The notes under the pieces: generated by a model
Seen by the model: the letters and a program-made list of their open reading frames with translations, nothing else
Told to the model about the DNA's origin: nothing
Database searches by the model: none
DNA from: Rhipicephalus microplus
Taxonomy: Eukaryota; Arthropoda; Arachnida; Ixodida; Ixodidae
Length of the DNA: 64,000 nucleotides
Assembly: GCF_043290135.1 (NCBI RefSeq)
Contig: NC_134710.1
Span: 10,217,821 to 10,281,820, forward strand
Direction: 5' to 3'
Translations under genes and position numbers: made by a program
Part shown: positions 18,281 through 28,460 of the stretch, piece after piece
Layout of the letters: every line of letters starts with the position of its first letter
Position numbering within the stretch: position 1 is the first letter of the stretch

Positions 18281-20584
18281 CAGTTAAACCTGGATAGAAT
18301 GAAATCGATAAATTCCTGGAAAAATTTGTTATAAAGAGGATTTAGTTACATGCAGGTTCGGTACGAAAATTAAACAAAAGGGGGACTGGTGGCAGAGCGA
18401 AACCAAAAGACTTATTTTACAGTAAAAAACTGCGTTATTATTGCGATAGCAATTATATGGACACTCTTGGCAAGTTTTTGCCGTCGCTGCCATGTTCCGT
18501 AACAAGTCCAGATATATAACATGCCCCCGCGCATCGTAACTTTCATGAGCGGGTAAAAGCGCGCGAGCGCTGCTGAGGCAGACATCAGATGCATCCGCCA
18601 ATCCCTATTGCCTGGAAAGTGCATAAGATAACATCTCCCACGTGTTAGAACTGCCGTCGAATGCTGAAACAGGAAGTAAACGACCTTTGCTTGAACGAGC
18701 ATGAAACAACGTGGGGAGGGGGGGGGGGGGATTGCTCGAGTAGCAATAATGAACTTGAATTTTAAGGGTGGTCGCGATCGCTGGCGCACTTGCTATCTCG
18801 GCGAGTATCACTGCGGTTTCAACGCGAAGGGACTGTGTGAAAAGAGCACTTCTCCATGGAGTGGCCGTATTTGCTCACACCAGCAATTCGTAGGAGTTCC
18901 GCGATATCAAATCCAAAAGAGTTGGCTGCCAGCGTTACTTCTTTTAACATTACAATTTTTTGCTATCGCGTTCATTGCATTGCGTTCAACACGCCGTCGT
19001 GTTGCCAGAACTAATCGGCTAATCGCAAAAGCTACCAGCCTGCGGACTTGTGACGTGACGCAAGATGAAAGCGCGTGACGAGTCTACCTCTAAAGATCCG
19101 TTGTCATTGTGGTCTCTGAGAGTTTCTATCGGTACCTAATCTGCATCCCCTCGGTAGTGATGACATGGTTGTCCGAAATGAAGAAAAGTCACAGTTTTGC
19201 CACAAGAGTGAAGCAATGAATGCGATACCAATAACTTGAAATGTAACGCTGAGTACGGCAAGCAGATGGAAACGTGCAGCGCGTTGCCCACGCACAAATG
19301 ACGCACGAAAACCACATACACAGGACGAGAGCGAACTAACAATGTTTACCGCTTGACACCTAATGTGCTATTTAAACAAACATGGGGCACAAAATGCAAT
19401 CAGAAGTACAGCAAAATGCAATCAGAGGTACAGATATGAGTGCGAACTAACAAGTGCCCTAATTTTACTTTATTGTGTTTGAAAAGCACACTCTTTTAAA
19501 AAATGGCGCCAGTCCAGCAAGCGAAGTGATTATATTGCGCCCAGCAACTAAACGCAACCGTTCCGGGTAAAGTCAAAGGTGCGGGATTCTTTCCACCGAA
19601 GGATAAGCATCAACCCCCCCCCCCTCATAAATGTTGTAAGCCCGTGTGTTCAGATTTGAGTGCACGTTAAGGAACACCAGATGGTCAAAATTTCAGGAGC
19701 TCTCCACTACGGCGTCTCTCATAATCATATGGTGGCTTTGGGACGTTAAACTCCACATATCAATCATCAGTCAAGCTGAGTGCCGAGCGCGCGTGTCTTT
19801 TTTTTTTTTCTTGAGTTTTCATTTGTATAGACACGTAAACATATACGTTGATTGACGATGGCGCTGGCGGTGATGGCAAATACCCAGCCGAGACCACGGA
19901 TGGCCGAGACTGTCCATATAATTGCTAGCGCAATAAAAAAGAGCCAAGCTGAACGACATCGGGGGCCACACCATGCGTGCAGTGAAACTATGCACGCACA
20001 CGGCGTCGAAAATGAAGAGCGAACGACACATAGACACCTCGGGAAAACTTTTCGGCAAAGCGTCTTCCATATGCAGCGCAGCTTCACATATGTGACGCTA
20101 ACTAAAAGCGTGGCACTGCCAATGTGCAAAATTTTTCTTTTTATTTTGGTTATTTTGGTTTGGAGTGTGTTTGTGGGGAGTGCGTTGTGTTGGAGTGTGT
20201 GTGTGTGCCCGCGGCGGCGAGAACGGCGGCAACGTCGCCTCGTGGGTGCAGCCCTTACTGCCTGCCTCGCGCTCACCTGCACGCATTAATGAGCGCTCGC
20301 TTTCGCCTAGTGCGTGGTGCACGCCTCTGCCGCCGCATCGCACTTCGTCGTCGGCAGGACAGCCACAGAAGATGCATGCTGGTACCAAAATGCCGAAATG
20401 CGGAGCAAAATCTCTAGATTGTCCTTAGGGAAAATTCGTTATATCAAGGTTGTCTCCCGCTGTTACTTTGTTACATAGAGGTCGCAAATACATGTGTTTC
20501 TATGTAGCGACGGCAGGGAATAGAAAAACTTCATTATATCAAAGAATTTGTTATATGGCGGTTCGTTATAAGCAGGTTTAACTG
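18281..20584. mobile_element. TA-flanked Tigger-like element, ~2.3 kb
   Basis: Ends CAGTTAAACCTGGATAGAAT and (reverse complement) CAGTTAAACCTGCTTATAAC are each bordered by TA. No intact transposase; short frames only. It contains a poly-G run (about 18718-18731) and a 5'-truncated SINE (about 19630-19770). A second, disrupted member starts at 22032 with CAGTTAAACCTGGACGTAAC. Confidence 0.7.
19630..19770 (+). mobile_element. 5'-truncated SINE
   Basis: Contains the SINE tail modules tcaggagctctccactacgg and tggctttgggacgttaaact, shared with 6335-6576, without the tRNA-like head. It lies inside the 18281-20584 element. Confidence 0.65.
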
Positions 20585-20585
20585 T

Positions 20586-22031
20586 ATTCACTAGAAATCA
20601 GCACTGTTGCGACGTGACATATTAAGGTTAAAATGTGTGTGCTTTAAATACTGTTTAACCACTTAGAACTTCAGAATTTGATTCAAATGTGCTTGTCGCT
20701 TGAAAGCAAGAAAAGTGACACTCACCTACACCTAGTTTCAATTCTTAAATGTTATTGTGCAAGTTGTATTATGACAAAAAGGCTCATTTTACTTTATATG
20801 GGAAATATAATATTCAAACTATCTGATTTGAAATTATTTGACAGTTACTATTAGTTTTGAGCTGCTTCAAACCTCAAATTTTCATTGGCCCATCCCCAGT
20901 CATCATCATCATCAGCCTGCTCCTTCACACATGGTGCTGTCATGAATTCAGGTGGTTGTGAGTGATGAAGCCAGGCAAGGATCAGTTAATTGCACTGCAC
21001 ATTTTTTAAAAAATACGTGCGCAGTGATTCCACTCCTGCACCAACTGCGCCAAATCATATTTACTGAGCCATCCTGATAATACCAACGGAAATTGCTCCG
21101 AACTTGGCCAAAGTCGGATCTGGAAGCATCTATCACCGGCAATAGCCACGCCGGCACGTCATAACGTGCACCTTGTTCTCGGGGACATCATAGGGATAAT
21201 CACGGCCGTCTCAGCTAAACACAGAACTTTTTGATTGAATCGCAGAGTTATCTGTTGCACCTTGCCAAATTCAGTGCGTCTAAGCAGTCCTGGCACAGTG
21301 CAAGTGGAAAGCGAGGCCCGAGCTCCCTCATGCTTGTTGCGCCGGCTTCTGTGGTGTACACACTTTTCCCATGAGCGTTTGTACGCTATGGTCTATAGGA
21401 GGACCTTTTGGAGGGCCTAGCAAGCATCGCTGTAGACCAAGCGTTTGGTTATGGGTCTTAGAAGCTGCAGCGGCTAGTTACGCATTGAACTACGGCGTTC
21501 AGTTTAGGGTTGTACGAAAAGTAGTCTGAACGGCAGGCAGTCTTGTTCAAGTTAGCCGTGGTGTTCTTCAGTTCTGAATAAATCATTTTTTGATATAAAT
21601 ACCTGTCAATTTAGCTAGGCCAATGGGCCTGTTGAACTGATTTATTAGTTTGAATCACGTGCTTTTGAATGAATGAGGTTTGAAGTAGTCATGGCTTATA
21701 TTATTATTATTATTATTAATATTATTATTATTAGGCCTTGTATACTTACTGTTCATGCAGGGAAACATGAAGGCATCAGTTCAATACAAACGATGTGCAA
21801 GAATGATGGATAAGCTTGTATAGCAGCAGACATCATGTAGGGTTTTTTTTTTTTTTTTTACAAGACAGGTACTATATGAAAATATTGCGACAGTTGGGGG
21901 GCTGTTGTTTCACGCACGAGCACTTTGTGGAGGCAAAAATATGTTGCTGCAGCTAAAATGACATTGGCACTACCAAATAATGAACTTCATTTGCTAACTA
22001 TAGATTATTAATCTGTGGGCAATTGTTCATC
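20586..22031. other. Intronic sequence; RTE tail scrap and (ATT)n microsatellite
   Basis: No gene recognised. At 20899-20922 a short (CAT)n-CAGCCTG block is the reverse complement of the 3' tail of the RTE elements at 31 kb. An (ATT)n microsatellite occupies about 21697-21734, and a poly-T run lies near 21843-21859. Confidence 0.5.
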
Positions 22032-22084
22032 CAGTTAAACCTGGACGTAACGAAATTATAAAATTTCCACAAATCTTCATTATA

Positions 22085-23140
22085 CAGGCAAATCTCGTTA
22101 ATTCAAACACGCTTAATTTGAACTTCCAGTTAATTTGAACTCACGATGAGGTCCCGTCAAAGGTATGTGTATTCCAGTGGGCAAAAACACCCGGTAATTA
22201 GAATCCACAAGCACTTGCGATGGTTAATTCGAACATACCGCGCTCCCATAATGCTCTCAGCACCCGCCCAATCCCACGGCGGCACCCGCAACACCTCAAC
22301 GCTGCGCGCAAAGGAAATAAAAAGAAAAGAAAAGGCTGCAGTGGAATGTTTGCTAAATGTCAAATGCCGATCTGCGACGCGCCCGTGCCATCCGTCCCTA
22401 CCACGTAAAGACCCTTCTCCTTCCAATGCCGCCCGCGAATAGAGAGAGGAACAAAAAAAGAAAGCTGTCACTGGGTTGAAGGAAAGGAAAAAGCCACTAT
22501 CTTCTGCAGCCCTTGCCCTTTGCGGAAGCACGGCTCTGCGCCTTGAGGGAGGGGGTCTCGCGCACCTGTGCCATGCTTCCCCCTTTCCCACCCCTGCCGT
22601 GTTACCCTTCTCCTTTCAATGATGCGCGCGAAGAGAAAAAAAAAAAAAAGCTGCAGTGGAGTGTTGTTCTCTCAAATGCCGATCAGCTTCTTCGCGTGGA
22701 GACGTTCCTCCTTTCTGGTCATGTGCTGGCCATGCCGCGACTGCATAGCGGAGAAGCTCTGCTGCGCTACGCAGTCGTTGTCGTCATCGTCGTCTTTAGA
22801 TAAAGTGTCGGCGCTGGACATTTCCGTGCGCATTTCTCTTGCCAGGAGAATGCTGAAGCCGAAGTAGAAATGCTTCGCAAGCTGCGTGCGAAATTGATTG
22901 ACTCGCTGCTAGGCAAACATTTGCAGATGCGCATCACCGATTGCTTCAATTAATAATGGATGTCCTGTGATTTGTGAATAAATGTAAAACTTCTGAAACT
23001 TCCCCGTCGTGTGTTAGCTCAATGCACATGAGCCACGGTATGGTGAGCCCTCCGTTTGTTTAGCTTTCATTGATTCGAACTTCTATTATTTCGAACAAAT
23101 TTTCGGGCCCTTTCGAGTTCGAATTATCGAGATTCGACTG
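22085..23140 (+). mobile_element. Non-autonomous Tigger-like element inserted in another Tigger end
   Basis: Ends CAGGCAAATCTCGTTAATTC and (reverse complement) CAGTCGAATCTCGATAATTC are flanked by TA on both sides (22083-22084 and 23141-23142). It sits 53 bp inside the CAGTTAAACC end that starts at 22032, so it interrupted that element. Its interior matches 14621-16921 in reverse orientation. No transposase. Confidence 0.75.
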
Positions 23141-23354
23141 TATAGAAGTTTTTATTATATGCAGTCTGAGCATGAAAATTTGGAACGAAATACACACACA
23201 AAAAAATTAAAAACTGAGGGCAGTCTTTACCCTAACATTTGTTTAGCAGTAGCAAATTTTTATTTATGTTGCTTGTTTGCGAGGAATGGCAACATCGTAT
23301 GATCGCAGTACATAAAGAAACATAATGCTGCTTCGCTGTCGTCTTGGCTTCTCC

Positions 23355-23600
23355 TTTGCAGAAGCTTGGCTTCTCCTTTGCATACAAAAAAAAAAGTGTC
23401 TGAACTTGCACAAAGTCTGAGGCTGCTTCTTTCATGCCGAAACTTGGCTTTTCCTTCGAATGCAGAAAAATGTCAAAGCTTGTACGTAGTCTGAGGCTGC
23501 CCTTTTCATGCTGAAGCTTGTCTTTTCATTCGCATACAAAAAAGTTTTAAAGCTTGCACGTAGTCTGAGGCTGCTCCTTTCATGCTGAAGCTTGGGTTTC
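23355..23600. repeat. ~82-bp tandem repeat, about three units
   Basis: Units share ...agtctgaggctgc...tttcatgc(t/c)gaa(g/a)cttg... and recur near 23415, 23490 and 23565 with several differences. Non-coding. Confidence 0.7.
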
Positions 23601-23602
23601 AC

Positions 23603-23798
23603 TGTGTATGAATCACACTGTTAGTAACTCTTTTCTCAGGAGGCTGGATGGGCAATGTGGAGTTCACAGGCAAATGCTTGAGTTTTTTAGCATTTATGAC
23701 TGTGTATGAATCACACTGTTAGTAACTCTTTTCTCAGGAGGCTGGATGGGCAATGTGGAGTTCACAGGCAAATGCTTGAGGTTTTTAGCATTTATCTG
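23603..23798. repeat. 98-bp near-perfect tandem duplication
   Basis: The segment from tgtgtatgaatcacactgtt occurs at 23603 and again at 23701, almost identical. It includes ggatgggcaatgtggagttc, vaguely like exon sequence (GDVEF region), but has no conserved frame or splice context. Confidence 0.85.
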
Positions 23799-24549
23799 TG
23801 AGGTGATTCATCTAAGTGACTGGATATCTGGACACGGAGTTAGCTCACACGAGTGCTCAGCGCAACTTCGAAAACTAATCATTCTGATTTAGGAAACTGT
23901 GTACACGTGTGTCAATAATGTTTACATTTGTTCTGCCTCTGCTGCATGCGACGACCCTTTTCGCTACTTCTACTGAGTACGTTCAGAAATGAATGCATGC
24001 CACTTTACCTGTTTTTTGAGAAATTTATTCTATACTGAATTCAACTTTGATATGTGGAACACTGAAAACAAGATAGTTTTATTCTCAAGCTGTTGATGCA
24101 CCAGGGGAGGCTTCACAAGTCCAACAGGCAAGATGACAAAACCTAACAGGCGAGATGACAGATTCACCCAACTGTGTGAAAGAGAGATATGTTGCGGCAC
24201 GCAGACTCGCTGCTGCTGCACCATCTGCTAACAGATCTTTCTGTAGCATGCGAGTGCCACCAACATCACTCATAGTAAAAGTGTGTGCAAGCACTTATGC
24301 AAACACATATGAGCACCCATGCTTACTTCAAATCAAATTCAAATATGTTAAGGCAACATTCATTAGTCAGAAGTGCCCATATATGCAGTCTAATCGAACA
24401 ACACAAACATTTTTGGGTTTAAATTTTTTGTATCATGGGTGCTTTTAGCTTTACTTTTTTCTTCTACAAAGGCCAAGTATGCCTGTATTACTATTTAACA
24501 GAAACCAGGTTGCCTGATCTGAAGTATTGTCTCTACACTTTTTTTGCAG

Positions 24550-24701
24550 AAATTGATATCATCCCATGTTGAAATTGTGAACTGTAGAGACGTGGATGGA
24601 CGACAGTCAACACCATTGCACTTTGCAGCAGGGTACAATCGTGTTGCAGTGGTTGAATTCTTGCTTCAGCATGGTGCTGATGTTCATTCCAAAGACAAAG
24701 G
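24550..24701 (+). CDS. Tnks: Tankyrase exon (ARC4 ankyrin repeats)
   Basis: Acceptor TTTTTTGCAG ends at 24549; donor GTAGGT starts at 24702. Phase 0 in, two bases of a Gly codon out. It encodes [20 protein letters not shown] followed by [20 protein letters not shown] and [23 protein letters not shown] is a hallmark tankyrase ankyrin repeat, and HGADVHxKDKG is nearly invariant in the family. The next exon supplies the [17 protein letters not shown] continuation. The 3' splice donor is only 38 bp from the TTAA at which the Kolobok-like element inserted, so the insertion narrowly spared the exon. Confidence 0.95.
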
Positions 24702-24739
24702 GTAGGTTCATTGTTATTTTTTTGTTCACTGTGCATTTC

Positions 24740-27700
24740 TTAAGGGGAGACGCGGGTCGAAAAGTCGGGGTTTTCCGGAAAATTTTCGCTTTTTTTTTTC
24801 CGGCTGTATTGGCATCCTTGGACAATAATCTATTACTTCTGAAAATATCAAGCTGAAATTCGCACGAGAAATTATCAAAAAATGCTTCCAAGTGGGCAGC
24901 GGTGACGCGAGAAATGCGCGAAAGTCGCGAAAAAACGGCGAAGTTCGCGTCGTCCTGTCGCAAAAACGACGCGTTGGCCGCCATTTGCAATCGTGCACGC
25001 ATGCTGCGAAGGCCGTATCCTTCATAATCCACTAGTAGCCAGTCTCGTGCCTTCACGCAGAATAAACAAAAAACGAGAAAAACAACGCGTACGTCACGCG
25101 TTTTGAATATCGCGGCACACAGCACGAGGCCGCCATTGGACGGCGGTGCGCTCCACGCTCCTCCCCCTCCTATCTCTCCGGCAAAAGAGCGAAGCCTCGG
25201 ACGTCGCGATCGAGTTTTTCTGCGTTTCTCTGCATTTTTGCGTCATGGCAAGCCCGAAGAAGTGCAGTTCAGATAATCGAAAGTTCAGAACTCGCCACAA
25301 GTATCGAGGGAAACGGCGTCAGACGCTTCGCAAAGCAACAGCGAACGACGATGTCGCCCCCGACCAACGCCCCGACGCTCCGACTTCGGATAGGCCTAAC
25401 ACCGTCACCGAACCCTGCGACAGTGGTTGTGAAATAGCCGCTGCCGTGGAATTCGTCAGTGCATCCCGAAAGAAGATTGGATTCTTCGAGAGTGTACGTA
25501 GACCGGTAGATGCTGCTACTGCGAACATGCTGCTTTGCGAAATCGATGCGCTGACGGCACTTGTGGTGGGTGCGCAATGCCCAACCTGCCGCGAACGGAA
25601 GCTCAGCGTGCGAGAGGCAGCTGGAAAGCGCAAAGGACTTTCGGCATTCCTCGAACTGTGCTGTCAAAATTCTGATTGCCCTGAATCTGCACTTTCGTTC
25701 ACGCACACATCGAGACGTACTGCTTCGGCCGGGGACCAAGGAACAAGCGCTCGTTTTGACAGCGGCAGCTCGCGTGACAGCTTTGCTGTAAACGTGAAGG
25801 CAGTTCTGGCAGCACGCGCTATAGGCGCAGGCCACGACCAACTTTCACGATTTTGTGCGATTCTCGGTCTTCCGAGCCCGATGCATCACAAGACATTCAA
25901 CGGCATTTGCAAGAAGCTCCATGGTGCGGCGATGACGGCAGTGAGCAAAAACTTGCACCAGGCACGAAACATCACGAAGGACGCAGTCGGCGGCAGAGAT
26001 GTGCCAGTCATGTTTGATGGCACCTGGCAGAAAAGAGGTCATAAAAGCCACAATGGAGTGGGCACAGTCGTGTCCCTGGACACGGGGCTCTGCCTCGATT
26101 TTGAAGTTCTTTCGAACTACTGCCATGCTTGCAGTATACACAGGGACCTTGGGGAGGATGAAGAGATATGGCGAGCTTTTCATCTTCCAGTTTGCCAAAA
26201 AAACACTGACTGCTCATCCCATGCAATGGAACCTGCGGCAGCTGTCAATATATGGCAGAGGACCTTGTCTTATGAAACTCCACTGCGATTCACCAGCTTC
26301 CTAAGTGATGGTGACAGCAAGGCCTACACTGCAGTCTGCGAGGCAAATGTATACTGTGACACCCCCATTGACAAAGAAGAGTGCATGAACCACGTTGCAA
26401 AGCGCTTGGGAACTGCCCTACGGAAATCGGCAATGCCACTGCCACGAGGCGAAAAACTGAAAGATGCGACAATAATAAAACTACAAACATATTACAAGAT
26501 CGCCATCACGAGCAACAAGGACAGCGTCCGAAATATGTACACTGCCATATGGGCATCGTATTTTTATTGCTGCTCCAGTGATGGTGCCAGTAGCCACAAC
26601 TTTTGCCCCGCGGGACCAAATTCGTGGTGCAAGCACAAGCGTGCGGAAGCACTGGGGGAGCCTGCACCACGCCACACCCCACTGTTGACGAAGGCTCAAG
26701 GATTGGCAATTATGCCTATCTACAAGCGCCTTACAGAGGAGAAACTCCTTATTCGGTGCCTTCATGGCAAGACACAGAATGCAGCCGAATCGCTGAACAG
26801 CAAGATATGGCTGCTATGTCCAAAAACAAAGTTCGCCTCCAGAACAACTGTGGAGACAGCCACCGCTCTTGCTGTACTCTGGTACAACAAAGGCCACAGG
26901 GGCTTTGAAGAAGTGCTCGAAGGCATTGGAATTCTCCCCTCACAAGATCTGGCCACACATGGTGACCACTGTGACGTCATGCGCATCAGGAAGATGAACC
27001 TGAAGCAAACTGCAGAAGCGAGGGCACACCGTCGCAACACAGCGAAGAGAGCTCGTGTTGAGGACACTGACCGCAAGAGCCGTGAAGGACCAAGCTATGG
27101 TGCAGGGGACTTCTAGACACTTGCAGTGCATTCAAGGCAAGGTACTTTTCATTGTGCCCCAATTTGATGCAAAAAGAATTATTTCCTAATAAATGCCAAC
27201 TTTGCGAACTTTCAAACTTGTTTTTCTCATTTTCATTTTTTCTGACAGTTTCACGTTTTCCGGGCAGCCTTTTTTAGAAACTTATATTCATTGTATAGTA
27301 ACGAAACCTGGCACACATATTCTTCAACACATGCAGAATGCAAATATCTACTCTAAATTGCAATGCCTACCAGCATTAGTTGTGAAAATATTAGCTTATT
27401 GTTTCAAGGGAGATTGAAAATAATAAGTCATTCAATACAATTTTTTTTTTCTTGGTTCCAGTATTTCTGTGACATATCTATATAGATATTTGCACTTTTC
27501 AATCTACCAAGAGTCAAATAAGATCAGACACAGTGCTTTTACTGAAAGTTTAGTACATAAAAGAGTGCCCGTAAAAAATGTAACTTTTTGCTATTGTTTA
27601 TGGCATAACTCAATAATTCTAGCAGCTACACAAAAAATGATTGCATATTTGAAATCTGCATGAAAAACTATACTAATAACAAACTTTTCAAGTCTCTATT

Positions 27701-27746
27701 ACTAGAAATAAAAAAAAAAACTTTTTCGAGGAGCGTCTCCCCTTAA
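24740..27746 (+). mobile_element. Apparently complete Kolobok/Mutator-like transposon (copy 2)
   Basis: The left end reads TTAAGGGGAGACGCG at 24740; the right end, reverse-complemented, reads TTAAGGGGAGACGCT, ending at 27746. The inverted repeats are about 15 bp with TTAA at the outside of both. It carries one long transposase frame (25245-27116), about 500 bp of 5' and 630 bp of AT-rich 3' non-coding sequence. TTAA may be a 4-bp target duplication (Kolobok, piggyBac) or part of the TIR; flanks outside TTAA do not match each other at 8-10 bp, arguing against a classical Mutator duplication. Confidence 0.8.
25245..27116 (+). CDS. Kolobok/Mutator-like transposase, intact frame
   Basis: The frame is open from 25146; I choose the AUG at 25245 (MASPKKCSSDNRKFRTRHKY), giving 623 residues with a basic N-terminus suited to DNA or nuclear targeting. 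A cysteine cluster (CPTCRER...CCQNSDC) looks like a zinc-binding module. The catalytic-type region has VMFDGTWQKRGHKSHNG (first Asp), LSDGDSKAY (second Asp) and a later ECMNHVAKRLGTALRK and GKTQNAAESLNS block containing candidate Glu residues. It would cut and rejoin transposon ends in the nucleus. No stop or frameshift is visible. Copies 1 and 3 in this window encode diverged, broken relatives. The exact DDE assignment is inference. Confidence 0.85.
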   Translation: MASPKKCSSDNRKFRTRHKYRGKRRQTLRKATANDDVAPDQRPDAPTSDRPNTVTEPCDSGCEIAAAVEFVSASRKKIGFFESVRRPVDAATANMLLCEIDALTALVVGAQCPTCRERKLSVREAAGKRKGLSAFLELCCQNSDCPESALSFTHTSRRTASAGDQGTSARFDSGSSRDSFAVNVKAVLAARAIGAGHDQLSRFCAILGLPSPMHHKTFNGICKKLHGAAMTAVSKNLHQARNITKDAVGGRDVPVMFDGTWQKRGHKSHNGVGTVVSLDTGLCLDFEVLSNYCHACSIHRDLGEDEEIWRAFHLPVCQKNTDCSSHAMEPAAAVNIWQRTLSYETPLRFTSFLSDGDSKAYTAVCEANVYCDTPIDKEECMNHVAKRLGTALRKSAMPLPRGEKLKDATIIKLQTYYKIAITSNKDSVRNMYTAIWASYFYCCSSDGASSHNFCPAGPNSWCKHKRAEALGEPAPRHTPLLTKAQGLAIMPIYKRLTEEKLLIRCLHGKTQNAAESLNSKIWLLCPKTKFASRTTVETATALAVLWYNKGHRGFEEVLEGIGILPSQDLATHGDHCDVMRIRKMNLKQTAEARAHRRNTAKRARVEDTDRKSREGPSYGAGDF

Positions 27747-28439
27747 TATTCAAACAAATGAGCCCCATCGTTAAGTGCAACAGCTGTGTCCCTTATCTCT
27801 TACATATGTTAATGTGCTCTTCAGCCATAACTCGACCGCCCGTCATATAACACCATGTATTATTATACGTTATACTTATTAAGGGGAACCCCTTATGTGC
27901 CCCACAAAACTGGGAAAATGACCGTCGGCGTTGAGCTGAAATTTCTTGCGGAAATCTGGACATTTCTTGAGAACTTGCTCAATGTCCAACAGCTTCTTTC
28001 TTATTCATATTGTCTAGTTAACAGGAAAGAGGTATTCAGCTCTTGAAGCGACAAGAAGTATAGAAACTGTTTTACTGAATGCCCGAAAAACGTGATTTAT
28101 GACTTTACGCTGCGGAATTGTGGGAGAATGCATCGAGATGGCAAACTGCTATTTTTGGTTAATGGAGATGTAGCTTTTCTTGTGTGTATTGATGTCAAAG
28201 TATTATCGGGCTAAAAAATAATTCGTGGGAATAGAGAATTTGATTTACTTGAGCTCGATATGGTTGGGTTTGACTTTACTCTGAGAGCAATGAACCGTCC
28301 TTCGACAACAGAAGTGTAACTCTGGACGCATACGTCATCGGAGTTCATTCAGCTCCAGACCACATATTCCAATAACATTACATTACATTGCAACAAATGA
28401 CTGCACTGCTCAAGCAAGCCAATTGCCATTAAACTTCTT
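27747..28439. other. Intronic sequence, no gene recognised
   Basis: AT-rich. A TTAAGGGGAACCCC motif near 27879 recalls the TTAA-GGGG transposon ends, but no partner was found. Confidence 0.3.
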
Positions 28440-28460
28440 ATACATTGAGTTAGGTTAGGA

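Noticed and set aside
24740..27746. piggyBac element, from the TTAA borders
   Set aside because: The transposase motifs do not resemble piggyBac; the protein is shared with the Mutator-like/Kolobok type copies here.
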